The position numbers were made by a program, and so were the translations under genes. A stretch of DNA of 64,000 nt. Source: Methyloversatilis sp. Lineage in GTDB: Bacteria; Pseudomonadota; Gammaproteobacteria; Burkholderiales; Rhodocyclaceae. The notes under the pieces are model-generated. The model did no database searches. It had not been told where the DNA came from and saw nothing but the letters and a program-made list of their open reading frames with translations. Where the stretch lies: the NCBI RefSeq assembly GCF_030696805.1, contig NZ_JAUYRO010000096.1:95164-159163 (forward strand), in the 5' to 3' direction. The number at the start of each line of letters is the position of its first letter. Position 1 is the stretch's first letter. Of this stretch, positions 1-11,253 are shown piece after piece.

Positions 1-632
1 TTGCGATAGCCCTGCGGTGCAGCGCCGGCCAGCGCGCCGCCTGCCTTGGCGTTTTCGTCGATCTTCGTCAGTGCGGACTGATAGGCGGTGCGGGCTTCGT
101 CCCGTTTGTCCTGCATCAGCAGCACGTCGCCGCGTGCTTCGAGAAAGCGCGCTTCAAGCGTGGGATCGACCTTGTCGTCGAGCTGTTTGTTCGCCTCGTC
201 AAACGCCTGTTCCTCGATCAGCACATACGCCAGACGCAGGCGGCCGAGGTCGCGCAGCATGTTCTCCGGCGCATTCGCCTTGACCCATTCCAGCTGTGCG
301 CGGGCGGTCTTGGTGTCACCGTTGTCGACATGCAGCTTGGCCGACAGCAGCGCCCCCAGGCTCGCATACGAGCTACCGCCGAAGTGTTCGGTCAGCTGGC
401 CCGAGGTTTCGCGGGTTTTCTTCAGGTCACCGGCGAGGGCGGCATCCTGCAGCGCGTCGAACACGACACTGGCCTTCACCGACTGGTCACGGTTGTACCA
501 GTTCCACGCCTGATAACCGATCAGCGACGCTGAAACCGCGATCACCGTCCAGGTGATCAGGTTGCCCCACGCCGCCCACCATGCCTTGATGGTCGAAAGC
601 TGTTCCTGTTCTTCAAGATCGAGTGCTGCCAT
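1..632 (-). CDS. yfgM: YfgM-type tetratricopeptide membrane protein, 3' part cut by window edge
   Basis: The minus-strand frame starts at the ATG at 632 and runs open to base 1, so only about 210 residues are seen and the C-terminus is missing. The N-terminus (MAALDLEEQEQLSTIKAWW) is a short cytoplasmic tail followed by one membrane helix (about residues 22-42). TPR-like helical repeats follow. This matches the YfgM/DUF2133 family of periplasmic ancillary SecYEG chaperones. Its place directly downstream of hisS, as in many proteobacteria where bamB and der come next, supports the call. Identification is by N-terminal pattern and synteny. Confidence 0.8.
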   Translation of the reverse strand, partial: MAALDLEEQEQLSTIKAWWAAWGNLITWTVIAVSASLIGYQAWNWYNRDQSVKASVVFDALQDAALAGDLKKTRETSGQLTEHFGGSSYASLGALLSAKLHVDNGDTKTARAQLEWVKANAPENMLRDLGRLRLAYVLIEEQAFDEANKQLDDKVDPTLEARFLEARGDVLLMQDKRDEARTAYQSALTKIDENAKAGGALAGAAPQGYR

Positions 633-674
633 GTCCTGGACTCCTGTCCGGTATTTCCGGTTGTAGATTGATTT

Positions 675-1976
675 TCAGTGCAACAAAGGTTCTTCGTCGT
701 CGGTGTCGTCGCCACCGAGCAGCAGCATGGCCAGATGTTCGGCCACGTCGTCACGGCTGATGCGCATCTGGTCACCACCGCGCAGGGGCTTGAATGTGAC
801 ATCGCCTGATGCCACTTCGTCTTCGCCAAGTATCAGCGCAACCGCAGCGCCGGACGCATCCGCGCGCTTCATCTGTGACTTGAAGCTGCCTCCGCCACAA
901 TGCATCAGCGTGGCAAAGCCTGCGTCGCGCAGCTGCTCGGACAGCGCAAAAGCCTCCGCCTGGACACCTTCTCCCGAGTGGACGACATAGGCCTCCGGAC
1001 GTTCGATCAGCGCGTCGGCCTGCACCGGATTCCACAGCGACAACAGACGTTCGATACCCATGGCAAAGCCGGCTGCCGGGGCCGGCTTGCCGCCGAGTTG
1101 CGAGACCAGTCCGTCGTAGCGACCCCCGGCACACACCGTTCCCTGGGCGCCAAGCTGGTCGGTTACCCACTCGAATACGGTGAGGTTGTAGTAATCCAGT
1201 CCACGCACCAGGCGCGGATTGATGCGGAACGGAATATTGGCAGCGCGCAGCGTGTCCTGGATGGCGGTGAAATGCGCCAGCGATGCTTTGCCCAGGTAGT
1301 CGGACAGCTTCGGCGCCGACTCGACGAGTGCCTGCATGGCAGGGTTCTTGGTATCGAGGATGCGCAGCGGATTGCTGTGCAGGCGGCGCTTCGCGTCCTC
1401 GTCCAGCTGTTCCTCGTGCGCCTCGAAATAGGCGATCAGTTCGGCGCGATGCTGCAGGCGCTCTTCTGGCGAGCCGAGCGAATTGATTTCCAGCCGGATG
1501 CCCATCAGGTCGAGATCGTCCCACAGGCGCTGGCACATCATGATCAGTTCGGCATCGACATCGGGCCCGGCGTAGCCGAGCGCTTCTACGCCGACTTGAT
1601 GAAACTGGCGGTAGCGACCCTTCTGCGGGCGCTCGTGGCGGAACATCGGGCCCATGTACCAGAGCTTGCGCGGACTGTCGTACAGCAGGTTGTGCTCGGT
1701 CACCGCGCGCACGCAGGAGGCCGTGCCTTCCGGGCGCAGCGTCAGGTGTTCACCATTGAGGGCGTCTTCGAAGGAATACATTTCCTTCTCGACGATATCC
1801 GTCACTTCACCGATCGCGCGCTTGAACAACGGTGTGTGCTCGAGCAGCGGCATGCGGATCGGCCGGTATCCGTACGCGCGCAGCCAGTCGCGCACGATGG
1901 TTTCAAAGGCTTCCCAGCGTTCGGCTTCGTCCGGCAGGATGTCGTTCATGCCGCGAACGGCTTGCAGTTTGCTCAT
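675..1976 (-). CDS. hisS: Histidine--tRNA ligase
   Basis: Charges tRNA-His with histidine using ATP in the cytoplasm. The 433-residue protein has all class II HisRS marks: [10 protein letters not shown] at the N-terminus, motif 2 ([17 protein letters not shown]), the histidine-binding [21 protein letters not shown], and motif 3 GFAMGIERL. The start at 1976 ([12 protein letters not shown]) is chosen because family members begin just before RGMND; the open frame extends upstream over ispG but that extension has no family similarity. It follows ispG by 10 bases and precedes yfgM, the usual order. Confidence 0.97.
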   Translation of the reverse strand: MSKLQAVRGMNDILPDEAERWEAFETIVRDWLRAYGYRPIRMPLLEHTPLFKRAIGEVTDIVEKEMYSFEDALNGEHLTLRPEGTASCVRAVTEHNLLYDSPRKLWYMGPMFRHERPQKGRYRQFHQVGVEALGYAGPDVDAELIMMCQRLWDDLDLMGIRLEINSLGSPEERLQHRAELIAYFEAHEEQLDEDAKRRLHSNPLRILDTKNPAMQALVESAPKLSDYLGKASLAHFTAIQDTLRAANIPFRINPRLVRGLDYYNLTVFEWVTDQLGAQGTVCAGGRYDGLVSQLGGKPAPAAGFAMGIERLLSLWNPVQADALIERPEAYVVHSGEGVQAEAFALSEQLRDAGFATLMHCGGGSFKSQMKRADASGAAVALILGEDEVASGDVTFKPLRGGDQMRISRDDVAEHLAMLLLGGDDTDDEEPLLH

Positions 1977-1986
1977 TGTTCTTTGT

Positions 1987-3242
<1,256 letters not shown>

Positions 3243-3243
<1 letters not shown>

Positions 3244-4127
3244 TACTCGAGCCTCAGTCGCGCGACATCAACCTTGATCGACGGCGCCAGGTCATGCGGC
3301 TGCCCATCGACCTTCAGGGTCACGGAACGCGCGTTTCCGATGACCAGAGAGACCGGGAAGGTGGCATTCACCGTCCGCGTGCTGCCGCGCCGGTTCAGTT
3401 CCGAGAGCAGGATGGCGTCGCTGGCGTCGCGAATTTCCACCCACGAGTCCGTAGTGAAGGTGAATTCGAGTCGGTGCTGTCCCGGTGCTGCCGCGCCAGC
3501 CGCCTCCGATACCATGTCCTGGACGACAGCGGCGGGGGCCGCTTCACTCGACAATTCAGCGGGCAGTGGCAGCGCATCGCTGGCCAACGCATCGGCTGGA
3601 TCGAAGCGGACAACACCGTCCGTTGCTACCGGCGATGCGGAACCGTTGAGCGGCGACGCTTCGATCTGGGAAACGTCCGGCTGACCGGTGACCGGTACGT
3701 CCGGCCAGAACTCGAACCATACATACAAGGCAAGGCCTGCCAGCACCGGAACGCTCATCGCCAGCAGTGGCAACAGCCACTTGCGCCGGGCAGACTGTAC
3801 CGGCATGGCGACACCGACATTGGCCTGTTCAATCAGCTGCGGCGTGGCACGTACATGCTGCTGGTCGAGACTGCCCAGCAGAGTCTGCGCGTCCAGACCG
3901 ATCAGCGCTGCGTAGTTCCGGATGAAACCCCGAACGTAGGTTGGGCTCATCAGGCTGTCGAAATCATCCGCTTCAATGGCTTCCACCTGACGCGGTGCCA
4001 GCTTGATCGCACGTCCCACATTGTCGATGGACATGCCACGCGCTTCGCGCGCCTGCTTCAGTCGTGTGCCGACCGAGCCTGTTGGCGCATCGCGCGGCAG
4101 ATCGACCACCTCGTCCTGCTCAGACAT
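3243..4127 (-). CDS. rodZ: RodZ-like helix-turn-helix membrane protein
   Basis: A 294-residue bitopic protein. The N-terminal xre-type helix-turn-helix (about residues 20-90, with [13 protein letters not shown]) is followed by a linker, one membrane helix ([20 protein letters not shown], about 118-137) and a periplasmic C-terminal DUF4115 beta domain (about 215-294). RodZ couples MreB to the cell-wall elongation machinery. The gene sits between pilF and ispG, its standard position. Start and stop overlap both neighbours by one base. Confidence 0.88.
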
Positions 4128-4987
4128 CAGTCGTAGTTCCCCTGCATCAGTTGCTGGTGTTCAGGCGTGCCGGCAAACCGGCGGCGCAACTGGCTGGCAA
4201 AACCGGCTTCGGACACCTTGTCGCCCAGTTTGCGTTCGATACGCACCGCAAGCCAGAGACTTTCCGCCACCGAATCGCGCTGCGCGTGGAAATTACTCAA
4301 CTGCTTGCGCGCCTCGAGATAGCTGCCCTTGCGATACAGCAGCGCCGACAGGTTGTAGATCGCCTGCGTATTGCCCGGATCGGCATTTATCGCCAGCAGG
4401 AAATTCACTTCCGCCGTCTGCAGGTCATTCGCCTGCAATGCGCACAGCCCCGCATTCGTGTACGGACGGGTCGGTGTGGCGTACAGCGGATTCCTGACCG
4501 CCTCGTTGAACAATTGCATCGCACGTGCGGTGTCGCCGTCCTGGCACAGGAACCAGCCGTAGTTGTTGTTGATGTCCGGATCGCTCGATGCCAGACGCAA
4601 GGCTCGTTCGAAGTTGTCGCGCGCCTGCGGCTTCTCGCCAAGGTACATATGTGCCAGACCCATCAGGTTGTAGGCTGGGCCGTAGGACGAGTCATCGCGC
4701 AGCGCCATGCGCCCTTCTTCAAGCGCCACCGCCACGTTGCCCGCTTCGAGATAGGCCATGCCGAGTTCGGTATGCGACTTTGCACGGGTGCGCGCGGCGC
4801 CGGTCACGATCGGTTCGATCGGCTTGTATTCCGACGACTGAGCGCCGGTGCGGCTCTGCACGGTGGTGGTCGTATTCGGATTGCCGCCCGCTGAGCCGGC
4901 TGTAGTCCCGCTCTGGCCACCCGCACATCCGGCGAGCAAAACAACGAACGAAAGGACGGTCGCAACACCTGCTGAAAATCTGGTCAC
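4127..4987 (-). CDS. pilF: Type IV pilus biogenesis TPR lipoprotein PilF/PilW
   Basis: A 286-residue lipoprotein. It has a signal peptide ending in the lipobox LLAGC (Cys near residue 21), a Gly/Ser/Thr-rich linker, then about six TPR motifs ([32 protein letters not shown] and others). PilF is the pilotin for the PilQ secretin. I place the start at the GTG at 4987, which overlaps the rlmN stop as GTGA and has GGAGG about ten bases upstream. The longer open frame inside rlmN has no signal-peptide logic. Confidence 0.88.
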   Translation of the reverse strand: MTRFSAGVATVLSFVVLLAGCAGGQSGTTAGSAGGNPNTTTTVQSRTGAQSSEYKPIEPIVTGAARTRAKSHTELGMAYLEAGNVAVALEEGRMALRDDSSYGPAYNLMGLAHMYLGEKPQARDNFERALRLASSDPDINNNYGWFLCQDGDTARAMQLFNEAVRNPLYATPTRPYTNAGLCALQANDLQTAEVNFLLAINADPGNTQAIYNLSALLYRKGSYLEARKQLSNFHAQRDSVAESLWLAVRIERKLGDKVSEAGFASQLRRRFAGTPEHQQLMQGNYD

Positions 4988-6093
4988 CGTGCTGGAACCT
5001 CCACGAGTGGAATGGTTTTCTGCGCACGTCGCGTGCGGTCGAGCACCTGACCGGCAAGTTGCCCGCAAGCGGCATCGACATCGTCGCCGCGCGTCTTGCG
5101 TGTCGTTGTGACGATGCCTTCCGCCATCAGGATGTCCGAAAACGCACGGATGCGCTCTTTCGACGACCGTCCGAACGGTGCCGCAGGAAACGGGTTGAAC
5201 GGAATCAGGTTGTACTTGCACGGCACCTGTCGCGCAATCGCGACCAGTTCGCGCGCATGGGCGTCGCTGTCGTTCACGCCATCAAGCATCACATACTCGA
5301 AGGTGATGAAATCGCGCGGCGCGTGATCGAGGTAACGTACGCAGGCGGCAAGCAACTCGCGCAAGGGATACTTCTTGTTGATCGGCACCAGTTCGTCGCG
5401 CAGCGCGTCATTCGGCGCATGCAGCGAAACAGCCAGCGCGACCGGGCAGGCTTCGCCCAGGCGGTCCATGGCCGGCACGATGCCGGAGGTCGATACCGTC
5501 ACCCGACGACGCGACAAGCCGTAGGCGTTGTCGTCCAGCATCAGGCGCAGCGCCTTCACCGTGGCATCGAAATTGGCCAGCGGTTCGCCCATTCCCATCA
5601 TCACGACGTTCGAGATCACACGTTCGCCATCATTCTCGCCACCGCGTACGCCGCCCAGCGCGCGATTGGCCAGCCACAGCTGACCGATGATTTCCGATAC
5701 CTCGAGATTGCGGTTGAAGCCCTGCTTGCCGGTCGAACAGAATGCACAATCGAGCGCGCAGCCCGCCTGGGTCGAAATGCACAGCGTGCCGCGACGCTCT
5801 TCAGGAATGAAGACGGTTTCGATGGCATTGCCGGCGCCGACATTGATCAGCCACTTGCGCGTGCCATCGGTGCTGGTGCTGTCGCGCACCGGCACCGGCG
5901 CCTCCACGCAGGCGATCTGTTCGAGTTTGGCGCGCAACGACTTGGCGACGTCGCTCATCTGAGCGAATTCCCCCTCGCCGTTGCGGTGAATCCAGCGCAT
6001 GACCTGCCGCGCGCGAAAGGACTTTTCGCCAAGACCAGCGAAAAAGTCTGCGAACCCTTCGGCGTCGAACTGCAGCAGGTTGGTGCGGATCAC
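4984..6093 (-). CDS. rlmN: Dual-specificity 23S rRNA/tRNA adenine-C2 methyltransferase RlmN
   Basis: A radical-SAM enzyme that methylates A2503 of 23S rRNA and A37 of some tRNAs. The 369-residue protein has the CALDCAFC cluster motif, the TDGTRKWL region, the [10 protein letters not shown] motif and a [16 protein letters not shown] C-terminal segment. It lies ten bases after ndk and overlaps pilF by four bases. It is full length. Confidence 0.96.
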   Translation of the reverse strand: MIRTNLLQFDAEGFADFFAGLGEKSFRARQVMRWIHRNGEGEFAQMSDVAKSLRAKLEQIACVEAPVPVRDSTSTDGTRKWLINVGAGNAIETVFIPEERRGTLCISTQAGCALDCAFCSTGKQGFNRNLEVSEIIGQLWLANRALGGVRGGENDGERVISNVVMMGMGEPLANFDATVKALRLMLDDNAYGLSRRRVTVSTSGIVPAMDRLGEACPVALAVSLHAPNDALRDELVPINKKYPLRELLAACVRYLDHAPRDFITFEYVMLDGVNDSDAHARELVAIARQVPCKYNLIPFNPFPAAPFGRSSKERIRAFSDILMAEGIVTTTRKTRGDDVDAACGQLAGQVLDRTRRAQKTIPLVEVPAR

Positions 6094-6103
6094 GCGACGG
6101 CTC

Positions 6104-6529
6104 TCAGCGCGAGTAGACGTTCAGCGCGGGGAAGAAATAGGCGATTTCGACGGCGGCGGTTTCCGGCGCGTCCGAGCCATGTACCGCATTGGCGTCGATC
6201 GAATCGGCGAAATCCGCGCGGATGGTGCCGGGCGCGGCCTTTTTCGGATCGGTTGCGCCCATCAGGTCGCGGTTCTTCAGGATGGCGCCTTCACCTTCCA
6301 GCACCTGGATCATCACGGGGCCGGAAATCATGAAATCGACCAGATCCTTGAAGAACGGACGCTCGCGGTGAACTGCGTAGAAGCCTTCGGCCTCGGCGCG
6401 CGACAGATGGGTCATGCGCGATGCGGCGACCTTGAGCCCGGCGTCTTCGAAACGCTGGTAGATCTTCCCGATAACGTTCTTGGCGACGGCATCGGGCTTG
6501 ATGATCGAAAGGGTGCGTTCTGCTGCCAT
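6104..6529 (-). CDS. ndk: Nucleoside diphosphate kinase
   Basis: Transfers the gamma-phosphate of ATP to other nucleoside diphosphates. The 141-residue protein begins [15 protein letters not shown] and carries the phosphohistidine motif NAVHGSDA. The start at 6529 is chosen over an upstream in-frame ATG because GGAGA lies six bases before it and all family members start close to the LSIIKPDAV strand. It is the first gene of the minus-strand block down to yfgM. Confidence 0.96.
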   Translation of the reverse strand: MAAERTLSIIKPDAVAKNVIGKIYQRFEDAGLKVAASRMTHLSRAEAEGFYAVHRERPFFKDLVDFMISGPVMIQVLEGEGAILKNRDLMGATDPKKAAPGTIRADFADSIDANAVHGSDAPETAAVEIAYFFPALNVYSR

Positions 6530-6576
6530 GGTGAATCTCCGGAAAAATGCTGCGGGACGTAGAAGGACAACCATAG

Positions 6577-6582
6577 ATTGTA
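6577..6582 (-). promoter_or_regulatory. Probable -10 element for ndk
   Basis: Read on the minus strand this is TACAAT, 47 bases upstream of the ndk start. No convincing -35 hexamer is visible at normal spacing. Confidence 0.45.
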
Positions 6583-6674
6583 GCAAGACCGGGGCCACAA
6601 GTCTTCGCCCTTGACGTCGCGAATTGGCGCCTCTGCTGTCCGACGGCGTCCTCTGCTTCAGGAGGTTATCGAAG

Positions 6675-6692
6675 TTTCAGTAATTACTGAAA
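6675..6692. promoter_or_regulatory. 18-bp perfect palindrome, likely operator of the regulator-cydAB operon
   Basis: TTTCAGTAATTACTGAAA is a perfect inverted repeat. It is followed by a -10-like TATATT at 6700-6705, so it would cover the -35 region of the promoter for the GbsR/MarR-type gene that starts at 6743. Autoregulation by that protein is an inference from position and symmetry. Confidence 0.6.
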
Positions 6693-6742
6693 TTTGATGT
6701 ATATTAACGAAACCGCAAACAGTCCTTGCAATCCACACGTTC

Positions 6743-7288
6743 ATGACACCACTGGTACAGAGCTTTGTCGGCCACTTTGGCGAAATGGGCAGCCGCTGGG
6801 GCATCAATCGTACGGTCGGCCAGATCTACGCGTTGATCTTCGTGTCGCCGACTGCGCTGTGCGCCGACGAGATCGCGGACACGCTGGCCTGTTCGCGCTC
6901 GAATGTGAGCATGGGACTGAAGGAACTGCAGTCCTGGCGACTGGTGAAGATGAAGCACGTCGCCGGCGACCGGCGGGAGTTTTTCGAGGCGCCGACCGAT
7001 GCCTGGGAAGTGTTCCGCACGCTGGCCGAAGAACGCCGACGGCGCGAGATGGAACCGACGCTGACCATGTTGCGTAGCGCGTTGCTTGAAGAACCGGGAA
7101 GCGAAGCCGACCGCATCGCGCAGGAGCGCATGCGCAGCATGCACGATCTGATCGATCTGTTGAGTACCTGGTTTGACGATGTACAGCGGCTCGATGCCCA
7201 GACGCTCGCCAAGCTCATGCGCATGGGTTCAAAGGTACAGAAACTGCTGGAACTGACCGGCCAGCTCAAATCCGGCAGCAAGGAGTGA
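6743..7288 (+). CDS. GbsR/MarR-family winged-helix transcriptional regulator
   Basis: A 181-residue protein. It has a winged helix-turn-helix at about residues 35-90 (ALCADEIADTLACSRSNVS, then KELQSWRLVK) and a helical C-terminal region, probably for dimerisation. The layout fits the GbsR branch of MarR proteins. It lies four bases upstream of cydA in the same direction and just downstream of an 18-bp palindrome, so it most likely represses its own operon and cydAB. The signal it senses is not evident; no cysteine cluster or haem motif is obvious. Confidence 0.8.
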   Translation: MTPLVQSFVGHFGEMGSRWGINRTVGQIYALIFVSPTALCADEIADTLACSRSNVSMGLKELQSWRLVKMKHVAGDRREFFEAPTDAWEVFRTLAEERRRREMEPTLTMLRSALLEEPGSEADRIAQERMRSMHDLIDLLSTWFDDVQRLDAQTLAKLMRMGSKVQKLLELTGQLKSGSKE

Positions 7289-7292
7289 CCTC

Positions 7293-8678
7293 ATGGATCT
7301 CGATCCCGTCCTGCTGGCGCGCATCCAGTTTGCGGCCAACATCACCTTTCACATCCTGTTTCCGACGATCACGATCGCGCTCGGCTGGATGCTGCTGTTC
7401 ATGCGCTGGCGCTGGCTCAAGACAAACCAGCGTCCCTGGCTGACGGCCTACCGCTTCTGGACCAAGGTTTTTGCGCTCACTTTCGCGTTGGGCGTCGTCA
7501 GCGGCATCACGATGAGCTTCCAGTTCGGTACCAATTGGCCGGGCTTCATGGAAAAGGTCGGAAACATCGCAGGCCCGCTGCTTGGCTTCGAGGTGCTTAC
7601 CGCCTTTTTCCTCGAGGCGACCTTCCTCGGTGTCATGTTGTTTGGCCATGGCCGCGTCAGCGAACGTATACATATGCTGGCCACCTTCCTGGTCGCCTTC
7701 GGCACCACGATGAGTGCCTTCTGGATACTGGTGCTCAACTCATGGATGCAGACGCCGGTCGGCTACGAAATCATCGACGGCGAATTCCACGTCACCAGCT
7801 GGCTGGAAATCATCTTCAATCCGTCTTTCCCGTGGCGCTTTGCGCACATGCTGCTGGCCTCCTTCCTGACCATGTCCTTCCTGGTGGCGGGCGTGTCGGC
7901 CTGGCAAGTACTGCGTCGCAAGGCCAACCCATCCAGTGCGGTGGCACTGCGTGCCGCACTGACGCTGGCCGCTCTGTTGATTCCGGTGCAGATCGTGGTC
8001 GGCGACATGCACGGCCTCAATACGCTGCAGCACCAGCCGCAGAAGATTGCTGCGATCGAAGGCGTGTGGGAGACCGAGAGGGGCGTCCCGCTGCTGCTGT
8101 TCGCACTGCCGAACGAGGCGGAACGGCGCAACGATCTCGCGATCGGCATTCCGAAGATGGCCTCTTTCATCCTGACCCACGAATGGGACGGCGAACTGAA
8201 AGGACTGAACGAGTTCGAGAACCATCCGCCCGTCAAACCCCTGTTTTTCGGTTTCCGCATCATGGTTGCGGTCGGCACGCTGATGCTGCTGGTCAGCTGG
8301 GTCGGATGCTGGATCCTGCGCCGCCATGGCTGGCAGCCTGAGCGAGCGCCGCGCTGGCTCATCGCATCGATTGCCGGCATGACCTTTTCGGGCTGGGTGG
8401 CCACCGTCGCAGGTTGGTATGTGACCGAAATCGGTCGTCAGCCCTGGATCGTGCAGGGCCTGATCAAGACCGCCGACGTAGCGTCTTCGACGCCTGCTCC
8501 CTACATCGCCCTGACGCTGGCCGGCTACCTGATCACGTATGCGGCGCTGATCGTCTGTTACATCGGCGTGCTGCGCTACATGGCCGAGAAGCCCTCCGAT
8601 ACCTATGACCCGGCGCCGAGCGGCGGTGCGAACGTACTCGGGAGCACGCAACTGGCGCGCAAGGCAGGTGAAGCATGA
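7293..8678 (+). CDS. cydA: Cytochrome bd-type quinol oxidase subunit I (short Q-loop, CIO type)
   Basis: The quinol-oxidising, haem-bearing subunit of a bd-type terminal oxidase in the inner membrane. The 461-residue protein has about nine membrane helices. It shows the haem b595 histidine in QFAANITFHILFP, the FEVLTAFFLEATF helix whose two glutamates match the E99/E107 pair of the E. coli enzyme, and GRQPW at the quinol site. The Q-loop is short, as in the cyanide-insensitive (CioA) branch. Start and stop couple it to the regulator and to cydB. Confidence 0.94.
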   Translation: MDLDPVLLARIQFAANITFHILFPTITIALGWMLLFMRWRWLKTNQRPWLTAYRFWTKVFALTFALGVVSGITMSFQFGTNWPGFMEKVGNIAGPLLGFEVLTAFFLEATFLGVMLFGHGRVSERIHMLATFLVAFGTTMSAFWILVLNSWMQTPVGYEIIDGEFHVTSWLEIIFNPSFPWRFAHMLLASFLTMSFLVAGVSAWQVLRRKANPSSAVALRAALTLAALLIPVQIVVGDMHGLNTLQHQPQKIAAIEGVWETERGVPLLLFALPNEAERRNDLAIGIPKMASFILTHEWDGELKGLNEFENHPPVKPLFFGFRIMVAVGTLMLLVSWVGCWILRRHGWQPERAPRWLIASIAGMTFSGWVATVAGWYVTEIGRQPWIVQGLIKTADVASSTPAPYIALTLAGYLITYAALIVCYIGVLRYMAEKPSDTYDPAPSGGANVLGSTQLARKAGEA

Positions 8679-9670
8679 CCTGGGCCGAATTTCTGCCGGT
8701 CATCTTCATGGGCCTGATGGGTCTGTCGATGTTCCTCTACGTGGTCCTGGATGGTTTCGACCTGGGTGTCGGCATGCTGCTGCATCGTGCCGACGACAGC
8801 CAGAAAGACATGATGATCGCGTCCATCGGTCCGTTCTGGGATGCCAACGAAACCTGGCTTGTGCTCGGCGTCGGCATTCTGCTGATCGCCTTCCCGAAAG
8901 CGCATGGGGTCGTGATGACTGCGCTCTATCTGCCGATTGCACTGATGCTGATCGGGCTCATCCTGCGCGGGGTCGCCTTCGATTTCCGGGTCAAGGCACA
9001 GGACACCCACAAGCCGCTGTGGAACCGTGGCTTCTTCATCGGCTCGACCGTCACTTCGGTGGCCCAGGGCTGGATGCTCGGACGCTTCATCACCGGCTTC
9101 GCGGAAGGTACGGCTTATGACCTGTTCGCGCTGGCCATCGCCATCGCCCTGCCCTGCGCCTATGTGCTGATGGGCGCCAGCTGGCTGGTGCTCAAGACGG
9201 ACGGCGAGCTGCAGCGTCGTGCCGCACAGTGGGGCCGTACTGCACTGATACCGGTCATCATCGGTATGGGTCTCATTTCGCTGGCCACGCCCTGGGTCAG
9301 CAGCACGGTGGCCGAACGCTGGTTCAGCCTGCCGCAGCTGATCGGCCTGCTGCCCATACCGTTTGCCACCTTCGCCTGCTTTGTGGCGCTGTGGTGGACC
9401 CTTTCGGGCGCGCGCGCGCTGGGAACGTTGTGCTGGCTGCCGTTCATCCTGACCATCGGCGTATTCCTGATGGGTGGCCTGGGCCTGGCTTACAGCCTCT
9501 ATCCCTATGTCGTGATGGACCGCATCACGATCTGGCAGGCCGCAAGTTCTACGGCTGCCCTCAACCTCATCCTCGCCGGCTGCGCCTTCACCGTGCCGGC
9601 CATCCTGGGCTACACCTTGTTCGCGCATCGCGTGTTCTGGGGCAAGGCCACCGAACTGCGCTACGGCTGA
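8675..9670 (+). CDS. cydB: Cytochrome bd-type quinol oxidase subunit II
   Basis: The 331-residue partner of subunit I, with about eight membrane helices. It shows the family N-terminus VLDGFDLGVGML and the FWDANETWLVLGVG motif. It overlaps cydA by ATGA at 8675-8678. No cydX-like small open frame with a plausible ribosome site was found after it, which is usual for the CIO branch. Confidence 0.94.
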   Translation: MTWAEFLPVIFMGLMGLSMFLYVVLDGFDLGVGMLLHRADDSQKDMMIASIGPFWDANETWLVLGVGILLIAFPKAHGVVMTALYLPIALMLIGLILRGVAFDFRVKAQDTHKPLWNRGFFIGSTVTSVAQGWMLGRFITGFAEGTAYDLFALAIAIALPCAYVLMGASWLVLKTDGELQRRAAQWGRTALIPVIIGMGLISLATPWVSSTVAERWFSLPQLIGLLPIPFATFACFVALWWTLSGARALGTLCWLPFILTIGVFLMGGLGLAYSLYPYVVMDRITIWQAASSTAALNLILAGCAFTVPAILGYTLFAHRVFWGKATELRYG

Positions 9671-9674
9671 CCGA

Positions 9675-9710
9675 ATGACGGGAGGATGCCCATAGGCACC
9701 CGCCCGTCAT
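9675..9710 (+). terminator. Hairpin after cydB
   Basis: An 8-bp perfect stem (ATGACGGG with CCCGTCAT) encloses a smaller GCC/GGC hairpin, five bases after the cydB stop. There is no following T-run, so it may be a weak or Rho-assisted terminator or an mRNA 3' end stabiliser. Confidence 0.4.
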
Positions 9711-9891
9711 CTTCAGCGCAGCAAGTCGCACCTTGAAGTCCCGGATTTCTTTGCGCAATCATCGTCCTCGCGGTGTGAAGAAATGCTTCAAGTATCCGAC
9801 CGGAGCGTCCGCTAACCACGAATCCACAAGGCGTGCCGATCGCCTTGCTAAAAGTTCGCCACAAGCGGGCGCATAACGGAGGAATAAAAAC

Positions 9892-11229
9892 ATGCTGAAC
9901 AGCCTTTTCGGGTCGAACTTGCATCAGGAAATCCAGAAGATTGCAGACAACGCATTGCGTGGCGACGGCTACGCACCCTCTGCGCGTGGCAGCGCACGAC
10001 AGCGCGCGTTGCTGGGCTCGCTGGCAAATGCGCTCAATGGCGTGAAAAAGGGTCTGCACGTCGCGGAAGAACAGGTTGGGCAGCTGGAAGGCGATCTGGC
10101 GGCCGCGAAGGCTGAGCTGACTGAAGCGCGCGAGGCGGGCGATCGGGCGCGTACGCGTGGCGACATGATGGCGTCGGTGTCCGAAGCGGGTTTGTGGGAA
10201 GCCACGCCGGGCGACAGCCGAACTCTGGACCTGAAAGCGCCAGTCTGGTGGTCCGATACCGTCCGACACATGCTGGGCTTCGACAGCGAAGCCGACTTTC
10301 CGAACCGGCTCGAAAGCTGGTCGAGCCGCCTTCATCCGGATGACCGCAAGGCCACGCTGGAGGCGCTGAGCCAGGCATGGTGCAACCGCCGCGACGGCAG
10401 CTGGCCCGATATGCAGTACCGGATCGCCGCCAGGGATGGCAGCTACCGCTGGATACGCGGTCGCATGGTGACGGCCTTCGGCGCGTCCGGCCAGTCGCTG
10501 CGCATTGCCGGTTCAATGACCGACATCACTCAGCGCCGGGAAGATGAAGCGATGCTGGACGTCACGCTGACCCGCTTCACGCTGGCCAGTGAAATGCTCA
10601 ACGACGGCATCTGGGATCTGGACGTCGTCGCTGGCGATCCGGTCAATCCGTCAAACACATTCTGGTGGTCGGATCAGTTCCGTCAGCTGATCGGCTTCGA
10701 GACCGAAGAGGAATTTCCCAACGTACTCGACAGCTGGGCCTCACGCCTGCATCCGGAAGAGAAACAGGCCGTTTTCAAGGCATTCATCGACCATCTGATG
10801 GACCGCAGTGGCCGCACACCCTACTGCATCGACTACCGGCTGCGCTGCAAGGACAACCAGTACCGCTGGTTCCGCGCCCGCGGCCGCACCCGGCGCGCCG
10901 CTGACGGCACGCCGCTGCGTGCGGTCGGCGCGCTAACGAGCATCGACAGCGAACTGAACGAACGCCATCTCCAGGAACTGGAACTGAACCAGCGCCAGCA
11001 ACTGAAGGACAACGTCCAGAAAATCCACGAAATCGTCACGACGATCCGCGACATCGCCAGCCAGACGAACCGTCTGGCACTCAATGCGGCGATCGAAGCG
11101 GCGCGAGCCGGCGATGCCGGACGAGGCTTCTCGGTCGTGGCCGACGAGGTGCGTACGCTGTCCGAACGCACGCGCGAAGCGACTGAACAGATCGCCCATA
11201 TCATCCCTGCGCAGGAAGTGATGCACTGA
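9892..11229 (+). CDS. Soluble PAS-PAS chemoreceptor-like protein with a truncated MCP hairpin
   Basis: A 445-residue protein with no membrane helix or signal peptide. A short coiled coil (about residues 55-90) is followed by two PAS_3/PAC domains (about 93-215 and 225-345) with parallel motifs: [12 protein letters not shown] and [12 protein letters not shown], and [10 protein letters not shown] and [10 protein letters not shown]. It ends with only the tip of a methyl-accepting signalling hairpin ([21 protein letters not shown] then [18 protein letters not shown]). GGAGG precedes the ATG by eight bases. It likely feeds a cytosolic signal (redox or ligand through PAS) to CheA/CheW. The missing adaptation arms mean it may not be methylated. 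Confidence 0.85.
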   Translation: MLNSLFGSNLHQEIQKIADNALRGDGYAPSARGSARQRALLGSLANALNGVKKGLHVAEEQVGQLEGDLAAAKAELTEAREAGDRARTRGDMMASVSEAGLWEATPGDSRTLDLKAPVWWSDTVRHMLGFDSEADFPNRLESWSSRLHPDDRKATLEALSQAWCNRRDGSWPDMQYRIAARDGSYRWIRGRMVTAFGASGQSLRIAGSMTDITQRREDEAMLDVTLTRFTLASEMLNDGIWDLDVVAGDPVNPSNTFWWSDQFRQLIGFETEEEFPNVLDSWASRLHPEEKQAVFKAFIDHLMDRSGRTPYCIDYRLRCKDNQYRWFRARGRTRRAADGTPLRAVGALTSIDSELNERHLQELELNQRQQLKDNVQKIHEIVTTIRDIASQTNRLALNAAIEAARAGDAGRGFSVVADEVRTLSERTREATEQIAHIIPAQEVMH

Positions 11230-11253
11230 GTGTTCGCCGGCTGCCCAGGCAGC

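Noticed and set aside
9701..9891. Flagellar sigma-28 promoter before the PAS chemoreceptor
   Set aside because: A GCCGAT-like element exists near 9836 but the TAAA-like element is three bases out of register.
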